From Anaerolineae bacterium (GTDB taxonomy: Bacteria; Chloroflexota; Anaerolineae; Promineifilales; Promineifilaceae), in assembly GCA_023382655.1 (NCBI GenBank), contig JAHDWK010000002.1, forward strand, positions 310,001 through 374,000: a stretch of DNA of 64,000 nucleotides, written 5' to 3'. Numbering within the stretch: position 1 is the first letter of the stretch; every line of letters starts with the position of its first letter. Under the pieces are notes generated by a model. That model searched no databases and was not told the DNA's origin. It worked only from the letters and a program-made list of their open reading frames with translations. Made by a program: the position numbers and the translations under genes. Positions 10,033 to 18,768 of the stretch are shown one piece after another.

Positions 10033-11351
10033 GCAATAAAGTCATTCGTGTTGAGAACATATCAAAAAATTATCGCATTGGTTTACCTCCCAAAGAGAAG
10101 CAGGGGCGTAAGGCGCTTCTGCAAAAGGTAACGGGTAGTTTTGATTATCTGGCTTCTACCCTGCGCCAGGCGACGGACGCCGAGATATTGTGGGCTTTGA
10201 GGGATGTCTCTTTTGAGGTGGAACAGGGAGAAGTCGTGGGGCTGGTAGGCCGCAATGGGGCGGGCAAAAGTACGCTGCTAAAGATACTCTCCCGCATTAC
10301 CGAACCCACAGCGGGCCGGGCATTTTTGAACGGCCGTGTCGGTTCCCTGCTGGAAGTAGGCACCGGCTTCCATCCCGAACTGACCGGCCGTGAAAACGTC
10401 TATCTTAACGGGGCCGTCCTGGGCATGAAACGGGCCGAAATAGACCAGAAGTTTGACGAAATTGCCGCTTTTTCTGGCGTGGAACGGTTTCTGGACACAC
10501 CCGTCAAACGGTATTCCAGCGGCATGTCCGTGCGCCTGGCCTTTTCCGTAGCCGCCCACTTGCAGCCAGAAATCCTCCTGGTAGACGAAGTGTTAGCGGT
10601 TGGTGACGCTGCTTTTCAAAGGAAATGTTTGGGTAAAATGGGCGATGTGGCCGCCGAAGGGCGCACCATCTTGTTTGTCTCTCACAACATGGTGGCCGTG
10701 CAAAACCTGTGCCGCCGCAGCATCTGGCTGCAAGACGGGCAAATTGTGGCCGATGGCGACACGGCCGATATTGTGAAAAATTACCTGCAAATGGCTAACC
10801 CCACCGTGCGCGAGCAGGTTTGGGAAGATATGGCTGGCGCTCCTGGTAATGAACAGATACGCCTGCGCCGCCTGTGCATTCGCCCGGAGAATGGTGATTC
10901 GTCCGAGCCGGTGACGGTGGAAACCCCCTTTATCATCGAGGCGGAATATTGGAATCTCGTCCCAGAGCAATATCTCGATTTGGAATTTTACCTTTATACC
11001 GATTATGACGTGATTGCATTGGGTACAGACACCTACTTTGAGCCAACCTGGCACGGCCGTGCCTTCCCCGTTGGCCTGTATCGTAGCCATTGCCGTGTGC
11101 CCGCTAATTTGTTCAATCAGGGTACCTATCGGTTGGCTGTGGAAGCGGCCAAAGATGGCGTCAGGCGCATTTACCGCCAGGAAAGCGACTGGCTCACCTT
11201 TGACATCGTGGACTTTGGTGAACGGGGTAGCACCTGGTATGGCAAACAACGGGGCATCATTCGCCCCCGCCTGGAATGGCAGACGGAACTGTTGGAAAAC
11301 GGCGCGTCGTTGGCAGAGAGTGTGGATTTGCCGGTAGCTGAACTGACGTAA
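10029..11351 (+). CDS. wzt: Polysaccharide ABC exporter ATPase with C-terminal glycan-binding domain (Wzt-like)
   Basis: The protein has 440 residues from a GTG start. The ATPase domain has Walker A GRNGAGKST (74-82), signature YSSGM (162-166), Walker B ILLVDE (182-187) and the switch His in FVSHN. Residues about 275-420 form an extra beta-rich domain like the Wzt C-terminal domain, which in known ABC-dependent O-antigen systems recognises the non-reducing end cap of the polymer. That implies the exported polymer carries a terminal modification. Sulfation and acylation enzymes encoded later in the window are candidates; the link is inference. Confidence 0.93.
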   Translation: MSNKVIRVENISKNYRIGLPPKEKQGRKALLQKVTGSFDYLASTLRQATDAEILWALRDVSFEVEQGEVVGLVGRNGAGKSTLLKILSRITEPTAGRAFLNGRVGSLLEVGTGFHPELTGRENVYLNGAVLGMKRAEIDQKFDEIAAFSGVERFLDTPVKRYSSGMSVRLAFSVAAHLQPEILLVDEVLAVGDAAFQRKCLGKMGDVAAEGRTILFVSHNMVAVQNLCRRSIWLQDGQIVADGDTADIVKNYLQMANPTVREQVWEDMAGAPGNEQIRLRRLCIRPENGDSSEPVTVETPFIIEAEYWNLVPEQYLDLEFYLYTDYDVIALGTDTYFEPTWHGRAFPVGLYRSHCRVPANLFNQGTYRLAVEAAKDGVRRIYRQESDWLTFDIVDFGERGSTWYGKQRGIIRPRLEWQTELLENGASLAESVDLPVAELT

Positions 11352-11364
11352 GAAAACAGTTGTT

Positions 11365-12543
11365 ATGAACCACAACGAATCAGACTATCCATCACCCCAG
11401 GTTAGCGTCTTAATGGCCGTCTACAACACCGAGGCTTACCTGGCGCAATCCATTGAGAGCGTTTTGCGCCAGACCTGGCATGATCTGGAGTTGATTATCG
11501 TAGATGATTGCTCCACTGACAGCAGTCTGACAATCGCAACGGAATGGGCCAGGCGAGATTCACGGGTTGTGGTAATACAAAACCAGACGAATAGTGGAGC
11601 AAGCGGGGCGCTGAACCAGGCATTGAAAGTAGCTCGCGGTCAGTACATTACGCGTCAGGATAGTGATGATATTTCGCTGCCGGAGCGATTGGCGGAGCAG
11701 ATAAATTTTCTGGTGGCTCACCCGGAAATTGGGGTGGTGGGCACGGCCGTGTCTCTGGTAAATGCGCAGGGTGACTTAATTGAGGACATGATCTTCCCGG
11801 CTCAAGACGCGGAAATCCAGATGGTTTTGCCAGACCTGATGTGCTTTTGTGGGCCAACGGTGCTGACCCGGCGAGAATGTCTGCAAAACGCTGGCTTTTA
11901 CTTTGATGAACGCCTTTCCGGGAGCGAGGATTATGATTTTTGTTTGCGCCTGGCGGAAGTGATCAGGATGGCGAATCTGACACGGCCGTTGTATGAATAC
12001 CGGCAGCATGGCAGTTCCGTTAGCCACATACAACGCTATCCCCAAATGATGCGCAAAGCGATGGCTTTGGAGGCGGCCATGCAGCGGCGTTGCGGGGCGC
12101 ATCCGGATGCCCGTTTCCTGGCCTTGTTGGGGCGCGATTATTTGCGTGCGGCCGTCCTGGCCTATGTCGGCGGCGAAACCGGCGAAGCCAAAAAAGCGTG
12201 CCAACAAGCCCTATCTTTTCAGCCGACCTTGCTGGATAAACCGGAACCGCTGGCGGAGATATTAAGGCGTTACACGCCACAGGAGACGGTGGAGCAGGCA
12301 TTGGCATTTAGCGACGGTTTGTTTCGTGAGGTGCTGCCGCAGACACGGCCGTTGGCCCGCCTGCGTACTTTGTGGCTGGCGGAGTTGCATATGAGGGAGG
12401 TGTTTGCCGGTATTGAGCAAAATCAGCCGCAACGAGTGCAGGCGCACTTGTGGCCGGGCATTCGCTATAACCCTGGTTGGTTGTTCAATCGTGGCGTAAC
12501 CGCCCAGGCCATTAAACAACTGCCACGCGCCTTCAACCGCTAA
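11365..12543 (+). CDS. Glycosyltransferase family 2 with C-terminal extension
   Basis: The protein has 392 residues. The GT-A domain opens with VSVLMAVYNTEAYL, has the nucleotide-sugar motif VDDCSTD near residue 50 and the metal-site region RQDSDD near 97. Residues about 250-392 form a helical, TPR-like extension ending in a motif NPGWLFNRG. The GT2 at 14814 ends in a similar way (QPGWLANRG). It would add a sugar from a nucleotide donor to the lipid-linked glycan at the cytoplasmic face. The donor and linkage are not predictable from sequence. Confidence 0.88.
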   Translation: MNHNESDYPSPQVSVLMAVYNTEAYLAQSIESVLRQTWHDLELIIVDDCSTDSSLTIATEWARRDSRVVVIQNQTNSGASGALNQALKVARGQYITRQDSDDISLPERLAEQINFLVAHPEIGVVGTAVSLVNAQGDLIEDMIFPAQDAEIQMVLPDLMCFCGPTVLTRRECLQNAGFYFDERLSGSEDYDFCLRLAEVIRMANLTRPLYEYRQHGSSVSHIQRYPQMMRKAMALEAAMQRRCGAHPDARFLALLGRDYLRAAVLAYVGGETGEAKKACQQALSFQPTLLDKPEPLAEILRRYTPQETVEQALAFSDGLFREVLPQTRPLARLRTLWLAELHMREVFAGIEQNQPQRVQAHLWPGIRYNPGWLFNRGVTAQAIKQLPRAFNR

Positions 12544-12557
12544 CCTGAGTTTTATTT

Positions 12558-14087
12558 ATGATGCACCGGTTGAACTCTCTCTGGTTAATAGCCCTCCTGG
12601 GTGGGCTGGCTTTCCTGGTCGTCTGCCTGGCGACTCGCTGGAACATTGGTACTTCGCCTGATTCGGTGGCTTATATCAGCACGGCGCGAGACCTGGCGTC
12701 TGGCAACAATGGGGCCAATGACGTTGCATTGGTTTTCCGGCCACCCTTTTACCCCCTTCTGCTGGCACTTATTGGGCTGGTTGGGGTAGACCCGCTGATC
12801 GGGGCGCGCTGGCTCCAGGCGCTGTTGTTTGCCGGGAATGTGTGGCTGGTGGGGCTGATCATCCGGCGTTACCAGCCTGAACTCTGGTGGCTGGCCCCTT
12901 TGGGTGCATTGTTGGTTTTGCTGGCCGCGCCGCTGGTGGAAATTCATGCTTATGCCTGGACGGAACCGCTGTTTATTTTGCTTGGTTTCTCCGGTTTGTA
13001 TGCTTTGTCGCTTTTTCTGGACGGCCGTCGTTCCCTGTGGCTCTTAGGGGCGGCCGTTCTGCTCAGTTTATCGCTGCTCACCCGCTATGCCGGACTGGCC
13101 TTTGTCCTTACCGCCGGGATGGGGCTGCTCTGGCTTTCTCGCAAAAAGTGGGGTGAACGCCTGCGTGATGTGCTGCTTTTAGGTCTCATTGCCTGTTTGC
13201 CCCTGGTTTTGTGGGTGGCGCGTAACCTGGGGCAGAGTGGTTCCGCCACCGGGCGCACGTTTGTCTTTCACCCGGCCGGCCGAGAACATTTATGGCAGGC
13301 GGTTTATACTGCCTCTGACTGGCTGTTGTTACCCGCGCCCACACCGGGCTGGCTGCGGCTGCTGGTATTAGCGGTGGTGTTGAGCACGGCCGTTGCCCTG
13401 CTGCTTTTCCCCTTTGTGCGTCGCCAACAGCCGTCGTCTATGCCCCCCTTTTACCGGCTGCTCCTCATCTTTGTGCCCACGTATTTGCTTTTCCTGCTCT
13501 TTTCCATCTCCTTTTTGGATGCCGCCACACCGTTGGACGGCCGTATCCTCTCCCCCCTCTACATCGCCGGCGTTTTCCTGGGAATGTACGTGTTGGCCCA
13601 ATTGTGGGCACAGACCGGGCGTTGGCGCGTGGTTCACCTGGCCATCACCGGCCTGTTGATCCTGTTTGTGGCCGTCGCCACACTCAGAAGCGGCCGTTGG
13701 GTACAGATGGCGAATGCCCATGGGCTGGGTTTTTCCAGCGTTGCTTGGCAGGAAGCGGCGATCATTGCCGAAATCAAGGCATTACCCACCGAAACCCTTA
13801 TTTATACCAACAGCCCTGATGCCGTCTATTTGCTTACCAACCGGGAGGCACGGCCGTTGCCCCGAAAAGTGGAAGCTACTACGCGAGTGAGAAACGAACA
13901 GTATGCTGCGGAACTGGCCGCCCTGGGGCAAATGCTGGCTCAGGAACAGGCGGTCGTGGTTTATTTTTCCCGGTTGGGGCAGCGAACGCTTATCCCTACC
14001 CCCCAAGAACTGGTAGAATCTTTTGCGCTGCAACCAGTGGCCGAAACGGCCGAAGGCGCCATTTATGCAGTCAGAAGCGAACGGTAA
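12558..14087 (+). CDS. GT-C membrane glycosyltransferase (ArnT/PMT-like)
   Basis: The 509-residue protein has about ten hydrophobic helices. The first periplasmic loop carries SPDSVAYISTARDLASG, the acidic site typical of polyprenyl-phosphate-sugar dependent GT-C enzymes (GT39/GT83). RPPFYPLLLALIG and an AYAWTEPLF segment fit the same fold. A soluble C-terminal part covers residues about 400-509. Enzymes of this class use polyprenyl-phosphate sugars on the outer face, and the DPM1-like gene directly downstream could make that donor. This pair is a classic arrangement for adding side-branch sugars outside the membrane. Confidence 0.85.
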   Translation: MMHRLNSLWLIALLGGLAFLVVCLATRWNIGTSPDSVAYISTARDLASGNNGANDVALVFRPPFYPLLLALIGLVGVDPLIGARWLQALLFAGNVWLVGLIIRRYQPELWWLAPLGALLVLLAAPLVEIHAYAWTEPLFILLGFSGLYALSLFLDGRRSLWLLGAAVLLSLSLLTRYAGLAFVLTAGMGLLWLSRKKWGERLRDVLLLGLIACLPLVLWVARNLGQSGSATGRTFVFHPAGREHLWQAVYTASDWLLLPAPTPGWLRLLVLAVVLSTAVALLLFPFVRRQQPSSMPPFYRLLLIFVPTYLLFLLFSISFLDAATPLDGRILSPLYIAGVFLGMYVLAQLWAQTGRWRVVHLAITGLLILFVAVATLRSGRWVQMANAHGLGFSSVAWQEAAIIAEIKALPTETLIYTNSPDAVYLLTNREARPLPRKVEATTRVRNEQYAAELAALGQMLAQEQAVVVYFSRLGQRTLIPTPQELVESFALQPVAETAEGAIYAVRSER

Positions 14088-14092
14088 AGATT

Positions 14093-14788
14093 ATGAAATT
14101 ATCCATTGTGATCCCTTGTTACAACGAAATAAAAACGATTGAAACCATTGTGCAAAAGGTGCGGGATGTTGACCTGGGCGATATGACCCGCGAACTGGTC
14201 ATTGTGGATGATGGCTCTAAGGATGGCACCAGGGATTACCTGGACGGCCTGCGCTCACACGAAGATACCCAAATCATCTTCCACGAGCAGAACCAGGGGA
14301 AAGGCGCTGCTTTGCGTACCGGCTTCACCCACGCTACCGGTGACGTCATTATTGTACAAGACGCCGACCTGGAATATGATCCCAACGAATACCCCCGGTT
14401 GCTCAAACCTATTTTGGTGGGCAATGCCGATGTGGTCTATGGTTCGCGTTTTGCCGGGGGCGAATCGCACCGGGTCCTCTACTTTTGGCATTCGTTGGGT
14501 AACAAAGTGCTGACGCTCATGTCTAACATGTTCACCAACCTCAATCTGACCGATATGGAGGTTTGTTATAAGGTCTTCAAGAAGGAAGTTTTGCAAAAGA
14601 TTGAATTAAAAGAAGACCGGTTTGGTTTTGAGCCAGAGTTTACAGCCAAGGCCGCCCGGCAAGGGTTTGTCTTTTACGAGGTTGGCATCTCTTATTATGG
14701 CCGTACCTACGCCGAAGGCAAAAAAATCAACTGGAAAGACGGCGTGCGCGCCATTTACGTTATTTTGAAGTACGGCTTCTTTCGTTAA
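14093..14788 (+). CDS. Polyprenyl-phosphate sugar synthase (DPM1-like GT2)
   Basis: The protein has 231 residues, the size of soluble DPM1-type enzymes without membrane helices. Motifs are MKLSIVIPCYNE, VDDGSKDGT, NQGKGAALRTGF, the metal site QDADLEYDP, then YGSRF and GFEPE near the end. This family transfers mannose or glucose from GDP/UDP to polyprenyl phosphate. It starts 5 bp after the GT-C gene and most likely supplies its donor. Whether the sugar is mannose, glucose or another cannot be told. Confidence 0.9.
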   Translation: MKLSIVIPCYNEIKTIETIVQKVRDVDLGDMTRELVIVDDGSKDGTRDYLDGLRSHEDTQIIFHEQNQGKGAALRTGFTHATGDVIIVQDADLEYDPNEYPRLLKPILVGNADVVYGSRFAGGESHRVLYFWHSLGNKVLTLMSNMFTNLNLTDMEVCYKVFKKEVLQKIELKEDRFGFEPEFTAKAARQGFVFYEVGISYYGRTYAEGKKINWKDGVRAIYVILKYGFFR

Positions 14789-14813
14789 ATCAATCTCCAA
14801 TCTCCCATTGCTT

Positions 14814-15947
14814 ATGTCCACCGTCAGCGTCATCATTCCCGCTTACAATCAGGGCCATTTTCTGGCCGAGGCAGTCAACAGTGTGTTGGCCCAGACCTAC
14901 CCTCGCGTGGAAGTCATTGTGGTGGATGATGGTTCAACGGACGACACGGCCGTTGTCGCCCACAACTTCACCGACCCCCGCGTTCAGTACGTCTACAAAC
15001 AAAACGGCGGACTTTCTTCCGCGCGCAACGAGGGGCTGCGCCACGCCCAGGGGCAATACATTTCTTACCTGGATTCGGATGATTGTTTTTTACCGGAAAA
15101 GCTGGCAATTTTGGTGGGCGAAATGGACGCTCATCCCGCAGTCGGTTTTGTGGCCGGGCAGGCCATACCGGTGGACGAACACGGCCGTCATGTCGGCAAA
15201 AAATTTGATACCCCGCTGCCCACCGACGCCAAACAGTTGCTCCTGGGCAACCCGCTGCACGTGGGCAGCGTCCTGGTGCGGCGTGACTGGCAAGATAAGG
15301 TAGGTTTTTTCGACGAAAGTTTACGCTCCTATGAAGATTGGGATATGTGGCTGCGGCTGGCACAGGCCGGCTGCCAGATGCGCTACGTGCCCCAGCCCGT
15401 CTCCTTGTATCGCTTTCACACGGCGCAAATGACCCGCGACGGCCGTCAGATGACCTCCGCCACCTTTGCCGTACTAGACAAGCTGTTTGCTGACCCCACC
15501 TTGCCGCCGGACTGGCTGGCATTAAAAGATAAAGCGTACAGCCAGGCATACCTGCGCAAAACGGCCCAATCTTATCGCCTCCGTGATTACCACACGGGCC
15601 AGGAGAGCTTGCGGCAGGCCGTTGTCCTTGACCCATCACTCATGGCTGATGAGGGGGCGGCGCTGGCCCGGCATTTTGCTGCCTGGGTAGAACTGCCTAA
15701 AACCAGCGACAAATTCACCTTTTTAGAAGATATTTATAACCATCTGCCACCAGAGCTAACGCCGCTACAGACGCGGCGCAAACAAGAGTTGGGCCGGGCG
15801 GCTATGCAGGTAGCCTTTGAAGCGTATGAAAAAAAAGAGATGGCCGAAACGCGCACGGCCGTGCGCCGGGCGTTGCGTTACCAACCCGGCTGGCTGGCGA
15901 ATCGCGGTGCGCTCTCCATCTTCTTGCGCTCCCATCTGTCCACCTGA
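14814..15947 (+). CDS. Glycosyltransferase family 2 with C-terminal extension
   Basis: I place the start at the ATG 14814 (MSTVSVIIPAYNQG); an upstream in-frame TTG at 14808 is less likely. The protein has 377 residues. GT-A motifs are VDDGSTDDT near residue 40, NGGLSSARNEGL, DSDDCF near 88, and YEDWDMWLRLAQAG, which holds the catalytic-base region. The last 120 residues are helical, ending with a RYQPGWLANRG motif close to that of the GT2 at 11365. The leader is a short run of CAATCTC-like repeats rather than a clear ribosome site. Confidence 0.88.
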   Translation: MSTVSVIIPAYNQGHFLAEAVNSVLAQTYPRVEVIVVDDGSTDDTAVVAHNFTDPRVQYVYKQNGGLSSARNEGLRHAQGQYISYLDSDDCFLPEKLAILVGEMDAHPAVGFVAGQAIPVDEHGRHVGKKFDTPLPTDAKQLLLGNPLHVGSVLVRRDWQDKVGFFDESLRSYEDWDMWLRLAQAGCQMRYVPQPVSLYRFHTAQMTRDGRQMTSATFAVLDKLFADPTLPPDWLALKDKAYSQAYLRKTAQSYRLRDYHTGQESLRQAVVLDPSLMADEGAALARHFAAWVELPKTSDKFTFLEDIYNHLPPELTPLQTRRKQELGRAAMQVAFEAYEKKEMAETRTAVRRALRYQPGWLANRGALSIFLRSHLST

Positions 15948-16056
15948 CCCGCCTGTTCAATCTTTCACAAACCTTTAGCCGGGTTGCAAGTAGACCGTTA
16001 TAGTTTTGTAGGCGGCGGGTGACTGCCCACACTCTAAACTGATTTAAGGAAACGAT

Positions 16057-16797
16057 ATGCCAAACCGAGGAATTTATCTCCGCTCCCAGGTCACACCCTT
16101 TGTCATTCTGTTTATCGAACGGGACGGCAGCACCTATATGGTCAGCATGTTGAGCGAACACCCCGAAATCAACATCGTATACGAACGTTTTGCCGTCCTC
16201 AAAGATCAAGGACAGAGCGCGGCCGAGCAGTTAACCTGGGCCAAAGAATACTTTTCGCCATCCCTGTTGGGGCGGGACAAAGCCATTGGCTTCAAAACCA
16301 AACTAAAGGATGTGCTGGCTCTGGATGCTTTCACCGAATTGCTGCATGAAAAGCAGGTTCATATCATCCACATGCAGCGCCGCAATGTCATCAAAGCCGT
16401 TGTCTCCAAAATCAACGCCAAACGGCTGCATGACAAAACGGGTAACTGGAACCTGTATAACGAATCTGACCGCCTGCCTCCCGCCACGCTCGATCTGGCT
16501 GAATTTGACGCTCTGGTGCAAGAACGGGAAGCGCTGGACAAGGGACTGGCCGATTATGTGGCTACCCTGCAACTGCCCGTTCTGCGGGTCTGTTATGAGG
16601 ATTTGTTGCAAGACCGTGAAGGTATCATGTCCCAAATTTTTGATTTTTTGAACGTGAAATCATTTGCCGCTCAAGGCAAAACGAAGAAAAACACGGGGGA
16701 CGATTTGCGCGAAGTGATTGAAAATTACGACGCCCTGCGCGCCCACTATACCGGAACGCGCTATGAGGCGATGTTTGATGAAGTGCTGGTGGCCTGA
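16057..16797 (+). CDS. PAPS-dependent sulfotransferase family protein
   Basis: The protein has 246 residues and an AAGGA ribosome site. Near the start FIERDGSTYMVSML fits the 5'-phosphosulfate loop of Stf0/NodH-type sulfotransferases, and HMQRRNVIKAVVSKINAK near residue 107 fits the 3'-phosphate-binding strand and helix. Such enzymes move sulfate from PAPS onto a sugar hydroxyl. It lies between glycosyltransferases, so a surface-glycan residue is the probable acceptor. A second, differently built sulfotransferase is at 47241. No PAPS synthesis genes are in the window. Confidence 0.8.
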   Translation: MPNRGIYLRSQVTPFVILFIERDGSTYMVSMLSEHPEINIVYERFAVLKDQGQSAAEQLTWAKEYFSPSLLGRDKAIGFKTKLKDVLALDAFTELLHEKQVHIIHMQRRNVIKAVVSKINAKRLHDKTGNWNLYNESDRLPPATLDLAEFDALVQEREALDKGLADYVATLQLPVLRVCYEDLLQDREGIMSQIFDFLNVKSFAAQGKTKKNTGDDLREVIENYDALRAHYTGTRYEAMFDEVLVA

Positions 16798-16830
16798 GCG
16801 CCGCCTGATTCCACAGAGGTAGTTCACATC

Positions 16831-18702
16831 ATGCCTGGATTGATTGGCTTTGTAAACGGGGGGACGCACGGCCGTGACCCACACACCTTGCTCTCCCAAA
16901 TGGCTCGCGCTTTAGAGCCAGAAGAACGCTTTAAGATAGACAGTTATGTCGGTGATGGCGTTGGTTTGGGCCGCGTCAGCCTGGGCATTCTCAACCCGCA
17001 GCCGCAGCCCATCTGGAACGAAGCCCAGACCCTTTGTCTGGTGATGGAAGGAGAACTGTTTGATACGGCCGTCCTGAAACAAGACCTCGTCCGGCGCGGT
17101 TATCAGTTCACGATAAACAATGATCCCGAATTGGTGCTGCATCTGTACGAGGAGTTTGGCTGTGACTTTGTGCAAAAGCTCAACGGCGCGTTTGCCATCG
17201 CCATCTGGGACACCCGCGCCCGCAAGCTGATCATTGCCAATGACCGGCTGGGGCTGCACCCCACCTTTTATGCCCAGGTGGCAGGTGGCCTGGTTTTTGG
17301 CGCGGGTGTGCGGGCGATATTGGCCGACACGGCCGTGCCCCGCACCCCCGACCGCATCGCCCTGGCCCAATTCCTCACCTTTGACCACTGCCTGGATGAC
17401 CGCACCTTCGTCGAGGCCATCCGTCTACTGCCGCCCGCTTCGCTGCTCACCTGGCAAGACGGCCGTCTCACCATCACCCCCACCTGGCGACCCAAACACC
17501 CCTTGCAATACCCACTCATTGGCGAGCATGAATGGATTGACCGGGTGATTGCGGCGATGCACACGGCCGTGAAACGCCAATCGGCTGGCAGTGATCTCCG
17601 CCTGGGCATGTTGCTCAGCGGTGGCCTTGATTCCCGCTACCTGCTGGCGCTCGTGCGCGATGGTCTGATTAACGGCGAATTCCACACCTTCACCTGGGGT
17701 ATCCCCAATTGTGATGACGCCCGTTTTGCCAGAGAAGTGGCGGCCAAATGTGGCACCAACCACCACTTCTTTGAGCTGCACCCAGACTGGCTGCTGGGGC
17801 TGGCCGATGAATGTGTGCGCCGCATAGACGGCATGGGCAACGTGGTGAACCTGCACGCCCGTGCCACCCTCAACCAGCAAGCCCCCTTTGTGGATGTCAT
17901 CTACAAAGGTTTCCTGGGTGACGCCATGGCCGGTTTTGCCCAGATGCACCAGCATTGGGCTGACTATGACGACGACACCCGCATTCATGCCCATCTCGCC
18001 GTTCATCGTACTCAGGGTGTCCTCACCTTTGAGCAGCCGGAGCGGGATGAACTGTTCAGCGCCGATTTCCGCACCGACATCGGCAACGCTGTCTGGGACA
18101 GCTACAAACAGGGCATGGATGATTCCGGCTCCACCTTGCTGGCCGACCAGCGCATTTATTTTGATTATCGCCAGCGGGTGCCCCGGCAAACCCTGAATGG
18201 GGTGGAGATGGTGCGGGCGCACACGGCCGTGCGCCTGCCTTTTGCCGATAATGACCTGGTAGACCTCTTCCTGCAAATGCCGCCCGGTCTGCGCTACGAA
18301 CGGCGGGTGATGCGCGATGCCTTCATCAAGGAATATACCCACCTGGCCAAAATCCCCATCCCCAATGATGGCCTGCCTATGATTGATTGTGGTCGGGACG
18401 TGCAACTGCGTTTCATGCGGCTGCTGCGCTGGCATCTGAGCAAGGTCAGCTTTTTAGGGGTGAATTATCCGGGACGACGGCCGTATAAAGATTACGCCAA
18501 CTGGTTCCGTGGCCCCCTGCGCAGTTGGGTTGAAGACACCCTGCTCAGCAAAAGCCACCTGGAACGGAGCGACTATAACCCTGATGTGATACGCCGCCTG
18601 GTCAACGAACACATGTCTGCCCAGACCAACCACACCATCAAACTCGGCGCTCTCATGTCCATCGAACTGTGGCGTCGCCAATACATAGACCGTAATCCGT
18701 AA
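16831..18702 (+). CDS. Asparagine synthase-like amidotransferase lacking the N-terminal Cys
   Basis: The protein has 623 residues in two parts: an Ntn-glutaminase-like domain (1-210) and an ATP-pyrophosphatase synthetase domain with SGGLDSR at 263-269. It begins MPGLIGFVNG, so Pro stands where the glutaminase Cys2 of AsnB must be. Glutamine hydrolysis is therefore not expected. Relatives without that Cys, such as beta-lactam synthetase, adenylate a carboxylate and use an amine directly. In this locus it may form an amide on a sugar or on a carrier-bound acid (inference). The C-terminal residues RNP and the stop codon are encoded by a TAATCGG-class repeat. Compare the Cys2-containing paralogue at 42355. 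Confidence 0.85.
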   Translation: MPGLIGFVNGGTHGRDPHTLLSQMARALEPEERFKIDSYVGDGVGLGRVSLGILNPQPQPIWNEAQTLCLVMEGELFDTAVLKQDLVRRGYQFTINNDPELVLHLYEEFGCDFVQKLNGAFAIAIWDTRARKLIIANDRLGLHPTFYAQVAGGLVFGAGVRAILADTAVPRTPDRIALAQFLTFDHCLDDRTFVEAIRLLPPASLLTWQDGRLTITPTWRPKHPLQYPLIGEHEWIDRVIAAMHTAVKRQSAGSDLRLGMLLSGGLDSRYLLALVRDGLINGEFHTFTWGIPNCDDARFAREVAAKCGTNHHFFELHPDWLLGLADECVRRIDGMGNVVNLHARATLNQQAPFVDVIYKGFLGDAMAGFAQMHQHWADYDDDTRIHAHLAVHRTQGVLTFEQPERDELFSADFRTDIGNAVWDSYKQGMDDSGSTLLADQRIYFDYRQRVPRQTLNGVEMVRAHTAVRLPFADNDLVDLFLQMPPGLRYERRVMRDAFIKEYTHLAKIPIPNDGLPMIDCGRDVQLRFMRLLRWHLSKVSFLGVNYPGRRPYKDYANWFRGPLRSWVEDTLLSKSHLERSDYNPDVIRRLVNEHMSAQTNHTIKLGALMSIELWRRQYIDRNP

Positions 18703-18768
18703 CCCGTAATCCGTAAACCGATGTTTACCGATTACCGATTACGGATTACCGATTACGGATTACCGATG
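18690..18768. repeat. Heptamer repeat block A (CCGATTA / TAATCCG)
   Basis: About eleven imperfect 7-bp units, first CCGTAAT then CCGATTA, fill the junction between the asparagine synthase homologue and the next glycosyltransferase. The block begins inside the upstream C-terminus, supplies its TAA stop (18700-18702), and runs into the downstream ATG (ACCGATG). Related blocks are at 38658, 42269, 46164 and 49006. Confidence 0.9.

Noticed and set aside
17425..18435. Long minus-strand frame opposite the asparagine synthase homologue
   Set aside because: Antisense shadow of a gene with intact PP-loop; no family features.
18721..18765. N-terminal extension of the GT4 gene (MFTDYRLRITDYGLP)
   Set aside because: These 15 residues are encoded only by CCGATTA repeat; the normal GT4 start is at 18766.
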